Source: Bacteroidales bacterium
GTDB lineage: Bacteria > Bacteroidota > Bacteroidia > Bacteroidales > UBA932
Length of the DNA: 61,449 bases
NCBI GenBank assembly: GCA_011620605.1
Contig: WOYW01000002.1
Span: forward strand, 1 to 61,449
Reading direction: 5' to 3'
Positions 54,412 through 61,449 of the stretch are shown piece after piece. The notes beneath the pieces are model-generated. The model did no database searches. It was not told the DNA's origin and saw only the letters and a program-made list of their open reading frames with translations. Numbering within the stretch: the stretch's first letter is position 1; every line of letters begins with the position of its first letter. The position numbers and the translations under genes are program-made.

Positions 54412-57400
54412 ATGAAGTTCCCTGAATATAAGAACCTTGACCTGCCTGCCATCCAGTCAGGAATCGTTGACATGTGGAATCGCCTGGATACATTCCGGCG
54501 CAGTATTGATGACCGGCCCGGGGCTCCTGCCTTCATTTTCTTTGAAGGTCCACCCTCGGCAAACGGCAAGCCCGGGATTCATCACGTAATTTCCCGGACC
54601 ATCAAGGATGCGGTATGCAGGTACAAGACACAAAGGGGATTCCGGGTGGAAAGAAGGGCCGGCTGGGACACCCATGGGTTGCCAGTAGAGCTGAGCGTAG
54701 AGAAAATGCTGGGCATTACCAAGGAAGATATTGGGAAAACCATTTCCGTGGAGGAATACAATGCCGTGTGTCGCAAAGAGGTCATGAAATATACCCGTGA
54801 ATGGGAAATTCTCACAGAGAAGATGGCCTATTGGGTGGATATGAGCCATCCTTATGTGACCTACCACAATTCCTATATTGAAACCGTATGGTACCTGTTG
54901 AAGGAGATCCATAAAAAGGGGTTGCTCTACAAAGGTTACTCCATCCAGCCCTATTCCCCGGCTGCCGGATCGGGACTCAGCTCGCACGAACTGAACCAGC
55001 CTGGTTGCTACAAAGACGTAAAAGACACAACGTGCACCGCACAATTTGCCGTGATCCCGGATGGGAAAAGCAAGTTCCTTTTCACAAGGGAAGGGGAGCA
55101 GGTATATTTCCTGGCCTGGACCACCACTCCCTGGACGTTGCCTTCCAATACGGCCCTTTGTGTAGGCCCGGGCATACGTTATATCAAACTGCACACTTTC
55201 AATCCGTACACCGGGGATCCCATATCCATAGTTATGGCTGAAGAACTGAAAGGAACCCTCTTTCCTGCCAAAAACGCCGAACTACCTATGGATTCCTACA
55301 AACCCGGGGACAAAGCCATTCCTTACGTGCAGGAACCCGGAACGTATACCGGAAAAGACCTGGAAGGGATCCGTTACAGCCAGCTGCTGCCGTGGGTTGA
55401 TCCGGGAAAAGGGGCATTCCGGGTAATTTCAGGAGATTTTGTCACAACGGAAGAAGGGACAGGGATCGTGCACATTGCCCCTACTTTCGGGGATGACGAC
55501 AACAAGGTGGCCAAAAAACACGGTATACCCGCATTGCTTTTGACAGATAAGAACGGTGCATTGTGCCCCATGGTGGATAAGACCGGGAAATTCTACCTAC
55601 CGGAAGAGCTGGATCCTGCTTTTGTCGCATTGAGTGTCAATGTGGATCAATACAGGCCCTTTGCCGGACGTTTCGTGAAAAACGTTTACGATCCCCAATG
55701 GACTGAAGAAAAAGAAAATAACGGCGAATTCGATTCCCTGGATGTGGATATTTGCATGTGGCTGAAAAAGAACGGATTGGTCTTTCGTATAGAAAAAATG
55801 GTTCACACTTATCCCCATTGCTGGAGGACCGACAAGCCGGTGCTTTATTACCCGCTGGATTCGTGGTTTATCCGGACCACTGCCGTCAAGGAACGCATGA
55901 TGGAATTAAACGATACCATCAATTGGAAACCCGCTTCCACCGGAACCGGCCGCTTTGGAAAATGGCTGGAAAACCTGCAGGACTGGAACCTTTCGCGCAG
56001 CCGTTTCTGGGGCACACCGCTTCCCGTTTGGCGCACCGAAGACGGCAGCGAGGAACGCTGCATCGGGTCGTTGCAGGAATTGTACGATGCGCTGGAGGAA
56101 TCCGTTAAACAAGGATTCATGAAGTCCAATCCCCTAAAAGACAAAGGGTTTGTTCCGGGAGATTTCACCCCGCAGAATTACGAAAAAATTGATTTGCACC
56201 GTCCCTTCGTGGACGAATGGATCCTTGCCTCGGTAAAAGGAAAACCCATGTGCCGCGAATCCGATCTGATAGACGTCTGGTTTGACTCGGGCTCCATGCC
56301 CTTTTCTCAGGAAGGTCTGGAAAAACTGGGGACACCCGCTTTCGGCCAGGTGGCCGATTTCATTGCCGAGGGGGTGGACCAGACCCGCGGATGGTTCTTC
56401 ACGCTCCATGCCATTGCCGCCATGGTCAACGATCGCGTCTGTTTCCGCAACGTGCTGTCCAACGGGTTGATCCTGGACAAGAACGGCAACAAGATGAGCA
56501 AACGCCTGGGCAACACCGTGGATCCGTTCACCATGCTGGATAAATACGGGGCCGATCCTTTGCGCTGGTACATGATGACCAATGCCCAGCCCTGGGACAA
56601 CCTGCGCTTTGACGAAGGCGGTGTGGACGAGGTCCGCCGCAAATTCTTCGGGACACTGTACAATACGTATTCCTTCTTTGCGCTCTATGCCAACGTAGAC
56701 GGCTTTACCGCTGCCCAGGCAGGTCCGGATCATTCCGGATGGATTCCCGTTGAGGAAAGGCCTGAGATAGACCGTTGGATCATATCGCTTTTAAATACGC
56801 TGACCATTAAAGTGCTGAATGCTTACGACGATTACGATATCACTACCGCAGGACGTTTGATCCAGTACTTTGTATGCGATCAATTGAGCAACTGGTACGT
56901 ACGGCTGAACCGCAAACGTTTCTGGGGAGGTGAAATGGACAGCCGGAAAGCGGCTGCTTACCAGACTTTGTTCGCCTGTCTGAAAACCGTTGCATTGCTG
57001 GGAGCGCCCCTGGCCCCGGTCTATATGGAACGCCTGTTCCAGGACCTGACAGGAAACGATTCGGTACACCTGGAATTGATGCCTAAGGCCGATGAGACCC
57101 TGATAGATAACGCCCTGGAAGAACGTATGGATCTGGCACAGCGTTGCACCTCTTTGGCCCTGGCACTGCGACGCAAGGTCAACATCAAGGTCCGCCAGCC
57201 TCTGAGCAAAATCCTCATCCCGGTGCTGGATAACACCCTGGCTGATAAGCTGGAACAGGTACGGAGCACCATCCTGAGTGAAGTCAACGTCAAGGATATG
57301 GAATTCATTCACGGCACTAGCGGGCTGATCCACAAAGGCATTAAACCCAATTTCAAAGTACTCGGCAAAAAATACGGACCTCTGATGAAAGAGATCACCG

Positions 57401-57861
57401 CTGCCCTGAACGGCTTTCCCCAGAAGGAGATCAATGATCTTGAAAAAGCCACCGAAAACGGTATTTATACACTCTCCCTTCCTTCCGCTTCCGTATCCCT
57501 GGAACGAGACGATGTCACTATTACCTCACAGGATATGCCCGGCTGGCTCATAGCCGCCGACGGATCCCTGACCGTTGCCCTGGACGTTACCATAACCGAT
57601 GAGCTGCGTCGTGAAGGCACAGCCCGCGAACTGGTAAACCGGATCCAGAACCTGCGTAAAGAAACCGGTCTGGAAGTCACCGACAAGATCCGGGTAGTCC
57701 TGGAAGACCGTAAGGAAATTGCCGAGGCCCTGCAGGACTTCTCCCAATACATTGCCCAACAGGTACTTGCAATTGAGATCACCCTGTCTGCCACACCCCC
57801 TTCAGCCCACGCTGTAGAATGGGAAGACGGTACCCTGAATATTCATATTGACAAATCATAA
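54412..57861 (+). CDS. ileS: isoleucyl-tRNA synthetase (long, eukaryote-like type)
   Basis: A 1149-residue class I synthetase read from MKFPEYKNLDLPAIQSGI; the open frame continues 27 codons upstream through the promoter. Signature 1 is PSANGKPGIHHVI (HIGH equivalent). The editing CP1 domain spans about residues 200-400. Signature 2 is NKMSKRLGN near residue 700. The anticodon-binding domain and a long C-terminal extension follow (ITDELRREGTARELVNRIQN). The length and the absence of a C-terminal zinc site match the eukaryote-like IleS2 type, which is often mupirocin-insensitive. Confidence 0.95.
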   Translation: MKFPEYKNLDLPAIQSGIVDMWNRLDTFRRSIDDRPGAPAFIFFEGPPSANGKPGIHHVISRTIKDAVCRYKTQRGFRVERRAGWDTHGLPVELSVEKMLGITKEDIGKTISVEEYNAVCRKEVMKYTREWEILTEKMAYWVDMSHPYVTYHNSYIETVWYLLKEIHKKGLLYKGYSIQPYSPAAGSGLSSHELNQPGCYKDVKDTTCTAQFAVIPDGKSKFLFTREGEQVYFLAWTTTPWTLPSNTALCVGPGIRYIKLHTFNPYTGDPISIVMAEELKGTLFPAKNAELPMDSYKPGDKAIPYVQEPGTYTGKDLEGIRYSQLLPWVDPGKGAFRVISGDFVTTEEGTGIVHIAPTFGDDDNKVAKKHGIPALLLTDKNGALCPMVDKTGKFYLPEELDPAFVALSVNVDQYRPFAGRFVKNVYDPQWTEEKENNGEFDSLDVDICMWLKKNGLVFRIEKMVHTYPHCWRTDKPVLYYPLDSWFIRTTAVKERMMELNDTINWKPASTGTGRFGKWLENLQDWNLSRSRFWGTPLPVWRTEDGSEERCIGSLQELYDALEESVKQGFMKSNPLKDKGFVPGDFTPQNYEKIDLHRPFVDEWILASVKGKPMCRESDLIDVWFDSGSMPFSQEGLEKLGTPAFGQVADFIAEGVDQTRGWFFTLHAIAAMVNDRVCFRNVLSNGLILDKNGNKMSKRLGNTVDPFTMLDKYGADPLRWYMMTNAQPWDNLRFDEGGVDEVRRKFFGTLYNTYSFFALYANVDGFTAAQAGPDHSGWIPVEERPEIDRWIISLLNTLTIKVLNAYDDYDITTAGRLIQYFVCDQLSNWYVRLNRKRFWGGEMDSRKAAAYQTLFACLKTVALLGAPLAPVYMERLFQDLTGNDSVHLELMPKADETLIDNALEERMDLAQRCTSLALALRRKVNIKVRQPLSKILIPVLDNTLADKLEQVRSTILSEVNVKDMEFIHGTSGLIHKGIKPNFKVLGKKYGPLMKEITAALNGFPQKEINDLEKATENGIYTLSLPSASVSLERDDVTITSQDMPGWLIAADGSLTVALDVTITDELRREGTARELVNRIQNLRKETGLEVTDKIRVVLEDRKEIAEALQDFSQYIAQQVLAIEITLSATPPSAHAVEWEDGTLNIHIDKS

Positions 57862-57877
57862 TTAAATACTACATTTG
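57848..57877 (+). promoter_or_regulatory. consensus promoter of the dksA-like gene
   Basis: TTG at 57848-57850, 19 bases, TACATTTG at 57870-57877. The -33 element lies within the last codons of ileS. The ATG is at 57901, giving a leader of about 19 bases. Confidence 0.75.
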
Positions 57878-57900
57878 TGTTTCCCAAAAAAACTAGAACC

Positions 57901-58323
57901 ATGACTAAGAAAAAAACTACAACCGCTCCTAAAGCGACGGAAGAAGTAAAAGAAAAGGTTCGTTATTCAGACGAGGAACTCCAGGAATTTAAGGCCCTGA
58001 TCAACGAAAAACTGGCACAGGCCCGTTCAGATTACGAAGAACTTAAAGCCATCGTAACCCATAGCCAGAGTAACGATACAGAAGACACATCTCCTACATT
58101 TAAGGTATTGGAAGAAGGTGCCTCGGCTCTCTCCAAGGAAGAAGCCGGCCAACTGGCCCTGCGTCAGCACAAATTTATCCAGTCCCTGGAAATGGCACTG
58201 GTCAGAATTGAAAACAAAACCTATGGTATTTGCCGTGAAACCGGAAAGCTCATACCCAAAGAACGCCTTCGCCTGGTACCTCACGCCACCCTTTCGGTAG
58301 AAGCGAAGAACAACAGAGAATAA
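57901..58323 (+). CDS. TraR/DksA-family protein with degenerate zinc finger
   Basis: A 140-residue protein read from MTKKKTTTAPKATEE; a start eight codons upstream would overlap the promoter. The coiled coil (YSDEELQEFKALINEKLAQA) and the C-terminal signature YGICRETGKLIPKERLRLVP identify the DksA/TraR family, which binds the RNA polymerase secondary channel. Only one cysteine of the four zinc ligands remains, a state common in Bacteroidetes. lspA follows 6 bases later. Confidence 0.9.
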   Translation: MTKKKTTTAPKATEEVKEKVRYSDEELQEFKALINEKLAQARSDYEELKAIVTHSQSNDTEDTSPTFKVLEEGASALSKEEAGQLALRQHKFIQSLEMALVRIENKTYGICRETGKLIPKERLRLVPHATLSVEAKNNRE

Positions 58324-58329
58324 GGCTCC

Positions 58330-58956
58330 ATGGCGAAAAGCAGACTATCCAGAGGCAACATCATAGCCATCATCATCAGTACCATTCTTATCCTGGATCA
58401 AGTTTTTAAGATCTGGATAAAAACCCACTTCACCCTTCACCAAAGCGTTCCTGTTTTGGGCAGATGGTTCCAGCTTTTTTTTGTGGAAAATGAAGGCATG
58501 GCCTTTGGTATGGTCTTTGGCGGAGAAGCCGGCAAACTCATCCTGAGTTTCTTCCGCATAGCCCTGAGCATTTTCATCATGTGGTACATTGTCCGCCTGT
58601 TGAAAAAACCCGAAACACCCATTGGCGTTTTGGTAGGCCTCTCCCTTGTTTTTGTTGGAGCCGTTGGCAACATCATTGACTGCGCTTTCTACGGCCTCAT
58701 TTTCAACGAATCCGGCGTCACCCAGGTAGCCCAAATGTTCCCCCCCGAAGGCGGCTATGGCACCTTTTTGCACGGCAAAGTCGTAGACATGCTTTACTTC
58801 CCCCTTATAGACACCGTCCTGCCCGAAAACTTCCCCATCTGGGGCGGCCGCCGCTTTGTCTTCTTCCAATTCATCTTCAACATCGCCGATAGTGCCATCA
58901 CCTGCGGAGCCCTCTACCTGCTAATCTTCAAGTACAAATTTTTCTCCAAAAAATAA
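58330..58956 (+). CDS. lspA: lipoprotein signal peptidase (SPase II)
   Basis: A 208-residue aspartyl protease with four TM helices that cleaves prolipoproteins before the lipidated cysteine. It has ILDQVFKIWIKTHF, FVENEGMAFGM, GAVGNIIDCAFYG with the first catalytic Asp, and FQFIFNIADSAI with the second. A roughly 35-residue periplasmic insertion (about 128-165) is typical of Bacteroidetes LspA. The 3' part of the gene is noticeably C-rich at third positions compared with its neighbours. The dksA-lspA pair is a common arrangement. Confidence 0.94.
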   Translation: MAKSRLSRGNIIAIIISTILILDQVFKIWIKTHFTLHQSVPVLGRWFQLFFVENEGMAFGMVFGGEAGKLILSFFRIALSIFIMWYIVRLLKKPETPIGVLVGLSLVFVGAVGNIIDCAFYGLIFNESGVTQVAQMFPPEGGYGTFLHGKVVDMLYFPLIDTVLPENFPIWGGRRFVFFQFIFNIADSAITCGALYLLIFKYKFFSKK

Positions 58957-59106
58957 AAAGAATCCTTACCTTTGCCACCCCCGAAGGGAGCATGGAACGC
59001 ACCACCGTATAGGTTCTACCCGCGCACCCGGAACTGCACGACGCACCTGGCACCGCCGGAGGCACTTGCCGCAGACCTTAAATACGGAGCTTGCACCCAC
59101 ATGAAC

Positions 59107-59196
<90 letters not shown>

Positions 59197-59210
59197 GATC
59201 CAAAAACGCA

Positions 59211-59240
59211 AAGACACGGACAACGTCCGTGTCTTTTTTT
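59211..59240 (+). terminator. rho-independent terminator of tRNA-Ser
   Basis: GACACGGAC, loop AAC, GTCCGTGTC, then seven T: a perfect 9-bp stem with a T run. Confidence 0.9.
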
Positions 59241-59242
59241 GT

Positions 59243-59291
59243 GGCAGCATGCCGGAAAAACAAGCCAGCTTGTTTTTCCCGGCTCGCTGTC
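59243..59291. repeat. long hairpin inside the nested element
   Basis: GCCGGAAAAACAAGC and GCTTGTTTTTCCCGGC pair across a two-base loop with one bulged base. The stem extends outward through GGCAGC/GCTGTC across a small internal loop. Confidence 0.8.
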
Positions 59292-59334
59292 ATAAAAAGC
59301 TTCGCCTTGCTGCTTTGCGTTTTTGGATCTGAAG

Positions 59335-59392
59335 CCTCCCCCCACGGGGAACACCGAGCGCCTTTGGCGCGAAGGTAATCCCCGTGGGGAGG
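59335..59392. repeat. GC-rich branched hairpin
   Basis: CCTCCCCCCACGGGGA pairs with TCCCCGTGGGGAGG (two bulged C), enclosing an ACC/GGT helix and a perfect GCGCC-TTT-GGCGC hairpin. Very stable as RNA. There is no T run, so it is not a typical terminator. Confidence 0.75.
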
Positions 59393-59603
59393 TGGTAAGT
59401 ACTAATATCGGCAAAAATGTACGTAAAAGACACAATACCAGAAAGATGCGGCTTTGTAAAGAAAAGCACGTACTTACTACCTCCCCACAAAACGCAGGAA
59501 TTCCGGGAGGGTAGTAAGTGCTCTTTTCGGCAAAACTTATGCAACAATCTAAAGAACAGTATAATACGGCATTGAGAGAAAAATTCGTACTTACTACCTT
59601 TCC
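59386..59603. repeat. two diverged tandem copies of a palindrome-ended repeat
   Basis: Each copy is about 100 bases: a left arm GGGGAGGTGGTAAGTACT (59386-59403) or GGGAGGGTAGTAAGTGCT (59505-59522), a shared TCGGCAAAA, a diverged 65-base middle with similar ATGCGGCTTTG/ATACGGCATTG segments, and a right arm CGTACTTACTACCTCCCC (59469-59486) or CGTACTTACTACCTTTCC (59586-59603). The period is about 118 bases. They resemble small non-autonomous palindromic elements. No transposase is present. Confidence 0.75.
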
Positions 59604-59726
59604 ACAACATCATTTAATTACGTCATACTTTGACGCAGTCACCTAATATTTTTGCAATAAAAGAATTATGTTTCCCGATAAGAAAAATACTTATAAAAAA
59701 GAACAAGTTGGTAATTCCAAATATAA

Positions 59727-59945
59727 GCTGAAAAGGCAATATACTCTCGGCAAACTCTCCAACTCGGCCTTTCTCTCGGCCTCCTCCCCGGCAAATCAAA
59801 AGTCCTTGACACTTTCGGAAAGATCTACGAAGGAGCCAAAAACTGCAACCTCAACGACCCCTTCTTCGCAAAACCGGACCCCGAACTCACATCTCTCGGA
59901 CTATTTCCGGACCACCACAATTTAATTATTATTCGTTTCTGTTAA
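59727..59945 (+). pseudogene. decayed coding remnant, unidentified
   Basis: A start-less open frame reads coherently as GKSKVLDTFGKIYEGAKNCN followed by LNDPFFAKPDPELTSLGLFP and stops at 59943. The composition and the LNDPFF...P-L..LGLFP pattern look protein-like, faintly recalling the N-terminus of PLP-dependent oxoamine synthases (serine palmitoyltransferase type), though this is a weak guess. A competing ATG-started frame (59668-59925) gives a low-complexity Ser/Thr/Lys-rich peptide and is probably not coding. Likely a frameshifted, truncated gene fragment. Confidence 0.3.
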
Positions 59946-60169
59946 CAAGGACATAAGATCCGCATTCAGAAAAGCCCTGGGACGTTATGAATGAGCCGGG
60001 TGATAACGTCTGGGATAGGGGGACTGCCTTTCGGCTCGGCTGAGAAGCTTATTGATGAAAATCTAAGCAAAAAACGTTAGTCTCATCCTCATAAAAGGCC
60101 CTGAATGTGGATGAGTTCCGGAAAATGAGCTTGTCATTTGTTTCTATCCTGCCTCCACCGGGAAGCACA
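59946..60169. other. non-coding stretch with nothing recognised
   Basis: Together with the repeats from 59197 this makes almost 1 kb without an intact gene, exceptional for the window. No promoter, RNA gene or conserved frame is seen in 59946-60169. Confidence 0.4.
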
Positions 60170-61057
60170 TTAATCCAGATTTCTATATTCGTTTGGAGTA
60201 TAACCTGTGGCATTTTTAAACATACGACTAAAATGCTGCGGATATTTAAAGCCTAATTCATAAGCTACTTCACTGATGGATTTATTGGTATCAAATACCT
60301 TCTCTTTAGCTATCGCAATAACTTTGTTTTGGATATATTCCTGTGCCGATTTACCGGTTAGTTTTTTGATTAGATCACCAAAATAATTAGCAGATAAATT
60401 ACACTTTTCAGCACAATATGCCACTAAGGGCAAACCAGAAACCTGAGCATGGTCGCCCTGAAAATACTCATCTAAAAGAGTTTCAAACTTTTCCAGAATT
60501 CCATTATTAACATCTTCTCTAGTAATGAATTGTCTATCGTAAAAACGCTCGCAATAACTTAAGAACAATTCAATATTTGTAGCTATCAACTTTTTACTAT
60601 GTTTGTCTATACCAAGCTCCAATTCCGATTTTATTTTTGAAAATAAATCCAAAATCATTAACCTTTCTTTATCTGACAAGTGTAAAGCTTCATTGGTTTG
60701 GTAACTGAAAAAATTATATGATTTAATAGTTTTTCCAAGTGTTGTACCATGCAATAAATCCGGATGAAATACCAACCCGTACCCCATTGGCTGATAGGGT
60801 TCAGTTTTATTGGCGACATCCACAATCTGTCCGGGAGACACAAATACCAGGGTCCCTTTTTGGTAGTCATAGTAATTACGTCCGTATTTTAAATCCCCAC
60901 ATTTCACATCTTTAAGAAAAACACAATACAGGCCGAAATACATTTTTTCCCCTGTTCTAACTTTAGCTTTAGAAAAGTCAATTACATTTACTAAAGGATG
61001 AAGAGTTTCATGATTATTGAAATCATTATAATCGCTTACTGTATCAAAGTTTATCAT
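60170..61057 (-). CDS. AraC-family transcriptional regulator
   Basis: A 295-residue regulator. The N-terminal cupin-like domain (about residues 20-150) has KMYFGLYCVFLKDVKCGDLK and GTLVFVSPGQIVDV. The C-terminal double helix-turn-helix (about 195-295) has KKLTGKSAQEYIQNKVIAIA, then NKSISEVAYELGFKYPQHFS and MFKNATGYTPNEYRNL. It belongs to the Bacteroidetes group of AraC regulators often divergent from oxidoreductase or hydrolase genes, and here it is divergent from a hydrolase gene. The base composition is clearly more AT-rich than the rest of the window, suggesting later acquisition. Confidence 0.92.
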   Translation of the reverse strand: MINFDTVSDYNDFNNHETLHPLVNVIDFSKAKVRTGEKMYFGLYCVFLKDVKCGDLKYGRNYYDYQKGTLVFVSPGQIVDVANKTEPYQPMGYGLVFHPDLLHGTTLGKTIKSYNFFSYQTNEALHLSDKERLMILDLFSKIKSELELGIDKHSKKLIATNIELFLSYCERFYDRQFITREDVNNGILEKFETLLDEYFQGDHAQVSGLPLVAYCAEKCNLSANYFGDLIKKLTGKSAQEYIQNKVIAIAKEKVFDTNKSISEVAYELGFKYPQHFSRMFKNATGYTPNEYRNLD

Positions 61058-61087
61058 ACTAAATTGATTTAAAGTTTATTATCAGTG

Positions 61088-61095
61088 CAAATTTA
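61088..61095 (-). promoter_or_regulatory. -7 box of the AraC regulator gene
   Basis: Minus-strand TAAATTTG, 30 bases before the ATG. Confidence 0.4.
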
Positions 61096-61192
61096 CTCAA
61101 TTAATGATTGGAATAAACATACCTTTACCTAAATCTGTAATATTGGTTCTAAATACAGTAATCTATATACCGTCTATCTTCTGTAATAGCTA

Positions 61193-61200
61193 TATTTTTG
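61193..61200 (+). promoter_or_regulatory. -7 box of the hydrolase gene
   Basis: TATTTTTG, 35 bases before the ATG at 61236, in the region shared with the divergent AraC gene. Confidence 0.4.
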
Positions 61201-61235
61201 CATTGTAAGAAATTAGGCCTAGAATAATTATCATT

Positions 61236-61449
61236 ATGTATAGAAAAAAGATCGAAATAACAATTACAAAACTCATATTGGTATTCTTATCATTGTTTGC
61301 TCTTACCCAATGTTTTGACAAGAATAAATCAATAATCATTAAAGAACAAGGCAGCTTTACCGTTGGTGGAACCGTGATCTCCAATTCCGGTAAGTTTGAC
61401 CCCTACAACCAGACCCCGGAGGGGCAGACATTTCATGGCGATCATGCCT
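61236..61449 (+). CDS. exported alpha/beta hydrolase, N-terminal part
   Basis: An open frame running off the window (71 codons seen). It begins MYRKKIEITITKLILVFLSL with a lipoprotein-like signal ending LTQC. Then IIIKEQGSFTVGGTVISNSG and FDPYNQTPEGQTFHGDHA follow, a block I associate with secreted alpha/beta-fold hydrolases that carry a GGTV and QTxxGQTxHGDHA segment before the core. The catalytic residues lie beyond the window, so the class is provisional. Probably controlled by the divergent AraC regulator. Confidence 0.55.
   Translation, partial: MYRKKIEITITKLILVFLSLFALTQCFDKNKSIIIKEQGSFTVGGTVISNSGKFDPYNQTPEGQTFHGDHA

Noticed and set aside
59386..59603. Possible CRISPR array or integron attC sites
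   Set aside because: Only two diverged copies, each a palindrome-ended unit with similar rather than unique interiors, no cas genes, and no attC core sites.
59668..59925. ATG-started 85-codon frame
   Set aside because: The product is Ser/Thr/Lys-rich low-complexity sequence, while another frame over the same bases is more protein-like.

Overview
The window looks like a chromosomal segment of a Bacteroidetes bacterium, most likely of the order Bacteroidales. Three things point there. Promoters have the Bacteroidetes form (TTG or TTTG, about 19 bases, TAnnTTTG) and most genes lack a clear Shine-Dalgarno. Several families are typical of the phylum: DUF4783, DUF5683, a helix-hairpin-helix barrel protein, a DUF4369-like thioredoxin-fold lipoprotein, a TraR/DksA protein without zinc cysteines, and a long IleS. 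The heterodimeric methylmalonyl-CoA mutase fits a succinate/propionate metabolism. The genome is compact: consecutive genes often overlap by 1 to 40 bases, and several convergent pairs overlap at their 3' ends.

Layout. 1-6.2 kb: rpsU (minus), then hutU and mutA-mutB (plus). 6.2-9.8 kb: minus operon hpt-adk-obgE-PAP2 phosphatase-lplA, divergent from purE. 10.4-13.3 kb: a helix-hairpin-helix outer-membrane protein facing a lipid kinase. 13.4-17.7 kb: parA-parB-DUF5683-LysM lytic transglycosylase. 17.7-20.9 kb: minus operon cmk-ispH-priA-like. 21-25.7 kb: a sigma-54-type response regulator facing a very large NtrY-like histidine kinase. 25.7-30.6 kb: rlmH, DUF4783, then minus nadE, a small membrane protein, der, prs and engB. 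30.6-32.7 kb: xseA-xseB and a short porin-like protein. 32.7-44.2 kb: a glycogen operon (branching enzyme, debranching enzyme, GT4 transferase, GH57 amylase, and a 1403-residue glycogen synthase-phosphorylase fusion) running into ribF. 44.2-46.7 kb: small protein, greA, HIT protein, lipoprotein. 46.7-53.8 kb: minus block with a putative two-peptide bacteriocin operon leading into tolC-hlyD-tsaB. 53.8-59 kb: cvpA divergent from ileS-dksA-lspA. 59.1-61.4 kb: tRNA-Ser(CGA), about 400 bases of nested inverted repeats, a decayed coding remnant, and an AT-rich AraC regulator divergent from a truncated alpha/beta hydrolase gene.

The strongest candidates for something new are these. (1) The locus at 50055-53765: a small membrane protein, a C39-peptidase ABC transporter, two double-glycine precursor peptides with related leaders and GxxxG cores, and a CPBP-type putative immunity protein, all translationally coupled and followed by TolC and HlyD genes that could complete an export channel across both membranes. 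(2) A 541-residue PriA homologue that keeps the DNA-binding N-terminus and C-terminal domain but has lost Walker A, the helicase motifs and the zinc-binding cysteines. (3) A recurrent TAnnTTTG-N4/5-ATG arrangement that predicts leaderless mRNAs, including that of the bacteriocin operon. (4) A dense array of hairpins and diverged tandem palindromic repeats directly after tRNA-Ser.

Starts were chosen from conserved N-termini, stop-start overlaps and promoter position. All functional assignments come from reading motifs by eye; no database search was run.
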